NCBI GenBank assembly: GCA_031258475.1
Contig: JAIRMS010000045.1
Location: 1 to 23,389, forward strand
DNA from: Holosporaceae bacterium
GTDB lineage: Bacteria > Pseudomonadota > Alphaproteobacteria > UBA3830
Length of the DNA stretch: 23,389 nucleotides
Direction: 5' to 3'
Below, one piece after another: positions 22,755 through 23,389 of the stretch (position 1 is its first letter; each line of letters opens with the position of its first letter). The notes under the pieces were generated by a model. It was not told where the DNA came from. It saw nothing but the letters and a program-made list of their open reading frames with translations, and did not search any database. The translations under genes and the position numbers were made by a program.

Positions 22755-23389
22755 TTATGATAATACACAGCATATAGCATCAGCCAAGGAGTCAAATTTT
22801 TGTTTTAGAGAGCGGATTTTTCTTTTTAGCCAGCTCCAAAAATGCTCGATCGGATTGAGATCAGGAGAATACGAAGGCTGAATCGCAGATCACGAAGTGA
22901 AACACCAGATGACAGCCGGCTTTCTCTATGGCCTCCCGAATCTCTTTTCTTTTGTGAATCGAGGCGTTGTCCATAACGACAACTTGTCTTTTCTTTAATT
23001 TCTGGATGAACATCGTTTTCAGCCACCATAAAAACAACTCGGAGTTGTAGGTTCCATCATATCCAAACGGCGCAATTATCTCTTTCCCACATTTCGCAGC
23101 AACTATACTCTGCCTCGCAAACTTTCTACCAGAAATTTCCGCAATAATCTTCTCTCCTCGTTTAGCTCGACCATGTTCACGATGCAAATACTCGTCAATC
23201 CCCTATTCATCAACATAAACCAGACGACTTCTACGGCACGCTCCTACAAAATCTGTAAACCTTCTTCGTTGCTCTTCGTCCCTTTCCAGGTATAAATGGC
23301 GTTTTTTTATATGTTATCCCGTTGCGTTTCAGAGCATCATGCACCGTCGTTCTACCACATCCGAAGTGGTCCGCTATTTCTCTTATGTA
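22755..23389 (-). pseudogene. IS630-family transposase, decayed and cut by the window edge
   Basis: The minus strand encodes an IS630/Tc1-type DDE transposase in pieces. From the right edge: a helix-turn-helix (IREIADHFGCGRTTVHDALK, then RNGITYKK), then YLERDEEQRRRF in the +1 frame. VYVDE follows with the first catalytic Asp, then GIDEYLHREHGRAKRGEKII, KFARQSIVAAKCGKEIIAPF, VVVMDNASIH with the second Asp, and YSPDLNPIEHFWSWLKRKI with the Glu; the stop is at 22755-22757. Three lesions break it: a frameshift in a run of seven A (complement of 23302-23308), an in-frame TAG after VYVDE (23203-23205), and an apparent insertion of about 20 bases (near 22879-22899) between HLVF and the PSYSPDLNPIE block. 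The element's left end is near TATACACGCTTCG at 22742. The 18707 relic is a second copy. Confidence 0.88.

Noticed and set aside
22642..22881. Plus-strand open frame of 79 codons
   Set aside because: Its second half is antisense to the IS630 transposase C-terminus and its first half has no coding signs or ribosome-binding site.
23300..23312. Programmed -1 frameshift in the IS630 transposase at the A7 run
   Set aside because: A -1 slip leads to a frame without transposase similarity; the downstream sequence lies in the +1 frame, so a one-base indel explains it better.

Overview
The window looks like a moderately AT-rich alphaproteobacterial chromosome. Three things point that way: the conserved nusA-infB-rbfA and rpsO-pnp blocks, the tpiA/ppiD pairing, and a cluster of TTAA-N7-TTAA(C) motifs that match CtrA boxes. 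kdsB implies lipopolysaccharide. Gene relics, decayed insertion sequences, a dispersed repeat family and secreted proteins of unknown family suggest a host-associated lineage of the Rickettsiales/Holosporales type. That placement is inferred from gene content; no rRNA gene is present to confirm it.

Layout. 1-410: the first 17 codons of an IS481-type transposase (minus, running off the left edge), its promoter region, and one dispersed repeat. 411-3082 (minus): tRNA-Pro(UGG), a frameshifted 3' relic of truB, rpsO and pnp. 3083-3446: an AT-rich divergent intergenic region with a phased array of CtrA-like boxes. 3447-9869 (plus): phaC, a 5'-truncated rimP, nusA, infB and rbfA. The ancestral order rimP-nusA-(ylxR)-infB-rbfA-truB-rpsO-pnp has been broken into two divergent arms; rimP and truB were damaged and ylxR is missing between nusA and infB. 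9870-11171: a dispersed repeat, tRNA-Leu(GAG) and kdsB. 11175-13598 (minus): fabD, an HU gene with its own terminator, and a trpS of the TGDRPTG subclass.

14036-16178 holds two divergent-family hypothetical genes with signal peptides, converging on a 420-bp block of repeats in mirror orientation. 16196-18618: tpiA (minus) and a PpiD-like periplasmic chaperone (plus) that seems to have lost its parvulin domain. 18619-18858: an 11-bp hairpin and a solo relic of an IS630 end. 18859-21500: the CCA-adding enzyme (minus), diverging from xseB-yggT-folD (plus). 21673-22509: a third secreted hypothetical protein, rich in coiled coil. 22755-23389: a decayed IS630-family transposase (minus), cut by the right edge.

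Most recognisable genes serve RNA metabolism and translation (pnp, rpsO, nusA, infB, rbfA, trpS, cca, two tRNAs), with envelope and lipid functions (kdsB, fabD, ppiD), carbon storage (phaC), glycolysis (tpiA), folate (folD) and DNA maintenance (HU, xseB). The least ordinary signals are the CtrA-box array at the divergent hinge, and a repeat family whose five core copies all lie 3' of a gene and in that gene's sense.
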